Shown here: positions 7,241-7,740 of the stretch, one piece after another
Layout of the letters: each line of letters starts with the position of its first letter
Numbering within the stretch: the stretch's first letter is position 1
Assembly (NCBI GenBank): GCA_913056415.1
Contig: CAJXNA010000088.1
Coordinates: 1-7,740 of the forward strand
From: an uncultured Chloroflexota bacterium
GTDB taxonomy: Bacteria; Chloroflexota; Dehalococcoidia; SM23-28-2; RBG-16-64-32
Reading direction: 5' to 3'
DNA: 7,740 nucleotides
Program-made: the position numbers and the translations under genes
The notes under the pieces: model-generated
Told to the model about the DNA's origin: nothing
The model's input: the letters and a program-made list of their open reading frames with translations, nothing else
Database searches by the model: none

Positions 7241-7740
7241 AGCGCCCTCCACGTAGCCTTCGCCGTCACCGCCGTCGTCGCCGTTTCCCTGGTGGCGCTG
7301 GGGCGCCGCGCCCGGCTGTCGGACGATACCTTGCTGGGCATACTGGCCCATGCCAGCCTGGCCCTGGGGCTGATCGCACTGGCCTTGATGGAGGCCGGGC
7401 GCGTCGATCTGATGGCTTATCTGTTCGGCGACGTCCTGGCGACGACGATGGGCGACATCGCGTTGATTTACGGCGGCGGCGCCGTCGTCATCGGGGTGCT
7501 GGCGTTTATATGGCGGCCGTTGCTGTCGGCCACCGTCCACGAGGAACTGGCGGCCGTCGAGGGCGTGCCGGTGACCGCCGTCAATCTCGGCTTCATGATG
7601 TTGCTGGCGGTGGTGGTGGCGTTGGCCATGAAGATCGTCGGCATCCTGCTGGTAACGTCGCTGATCATCATTCCGGCCGCTGCGGCCAGGCGTTTTTCGG
7701 CGACCCCCGAAGCCATGGCCGTCCTCGCCGCCGTCATGGG
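7241..7740 (+). CDS. znuB: ZnuB-type zinc/manganese ABC transporter permease, 5'-truncated, runs off the right edge
   Basis: Frame 2 encodes about 166 residues of a multi-helix inner-membrane permease that, with ZnuA and ZnuC, imports zinc. Recognisable ABC-3 family segments appear in order: RRARLSDDTLLGILAHASLA (about 7304-7363), RVDLMAYLFGDVLA, a Gly-rich YGGGAVV, WRPLLSATVHEELAAVEGVP (the coupling region toward the ATPase), MKIVGILLVTSLIIIPAAAA, and RRFSATPEAMAVLAA at the edge. These closely resemble alphaproteobacterial ZnuB as I recall it. A full ZnuB has roughly 75-90 residues before this point. These are missing, and no ATG, GTG or TTG occurs in frame before the GTG at 7292, which would start mid-helix. 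The reading frame itself is undamaged and continues past 7740. It is either the cut end of a gene or a chimeric join. The family call is firm; the gene structure is not. Confidence 0.8.

Noticed and set aside
7214..7737. Two - strand open frames opposite the znuB fragment
   Set aside because: The + strand encodes recognisable ZnuB motifs throughout this interval. The - strand translations are Gln- or Ala/Thr-rich shadows.
1..7740. CRISPR arrays, tRNA/rRNA genes, insertion sequences or attachment sites
   Set aside because: No spaced direct repeats, cloverleaf-like segments, transposase motifs or terminal inverted repeats were seen on either strand.

Overview
The window reads as a stretch of a GC-rich bacterial chromosome. 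Most of it is a Tad (tight adherence / Flp-type IVc pilus) assembly operon on the + strand, followed by a separately transcribed glycolytic gene. The gene set and the lack of any secretin gene suggest a monoderm lineage. The pilus proteins, especially the TadG-like C-terminal style, look like those of Chloroflexota (Dehalococcoidia/SAR202-type). That assignment is inference from remembered family resemblance, not a search.

Layout. Positions 1-587 hold the 3' end of a TadG-like surface/pilus protein that enters from the left edge and is broken by an apparent one-base deletion near 345-347. Five genes follow on the same strand with strong Shine-Dalgarno sites and short gaps: cpaB/rcpC (654-1532), cpaE/tadZ (1572-2795), cpaF/tadA (2825-4174), tadB (4178-5116) and tadC (5128-6042). 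A strong intrinsic terminator at 6070-6113 ends the unit. A weakly supported promoter (6112-6141) then leads into gap, a type I glyceraldehyde-3-phosphate dehydrogenase (6181-7197). From about 7241 to the right edge the + strand encodes the middle and C-terminal part of a ZnuB-type zinc ABC permease with no start codon and no N-terminal third.

How the genes work together. CpaF is the hexameric ATPase that powers pilin assembly. TadB and TadC are the inner-membrane platform proteins it acts on. CpaE/TadZ is a MinD-like ATPase that places the machine at a site in the cell. CpaB is a membrane-anchored periplasmic/extracytoplasmic component, and the TadG-like protein is a secreted minor pilin-like or surface component. 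Flp pilin, TadE and prepilin peptidase are not in the window. The gap gene is housekeeping and unrelated to the pilus.

No new system is evident: the Tad operon and gap are recognisable families throughout. The points most worth checking are the truncated, alphaproteobacterial-looking znuB joined just after gap (possible assembly chimera), the frameshift in the TadG-like gene, the absence of secretin/CpaD genes between cpaB and cpaE, and the CpaE receiver-like domain without its phospho-acceptor aspartate.
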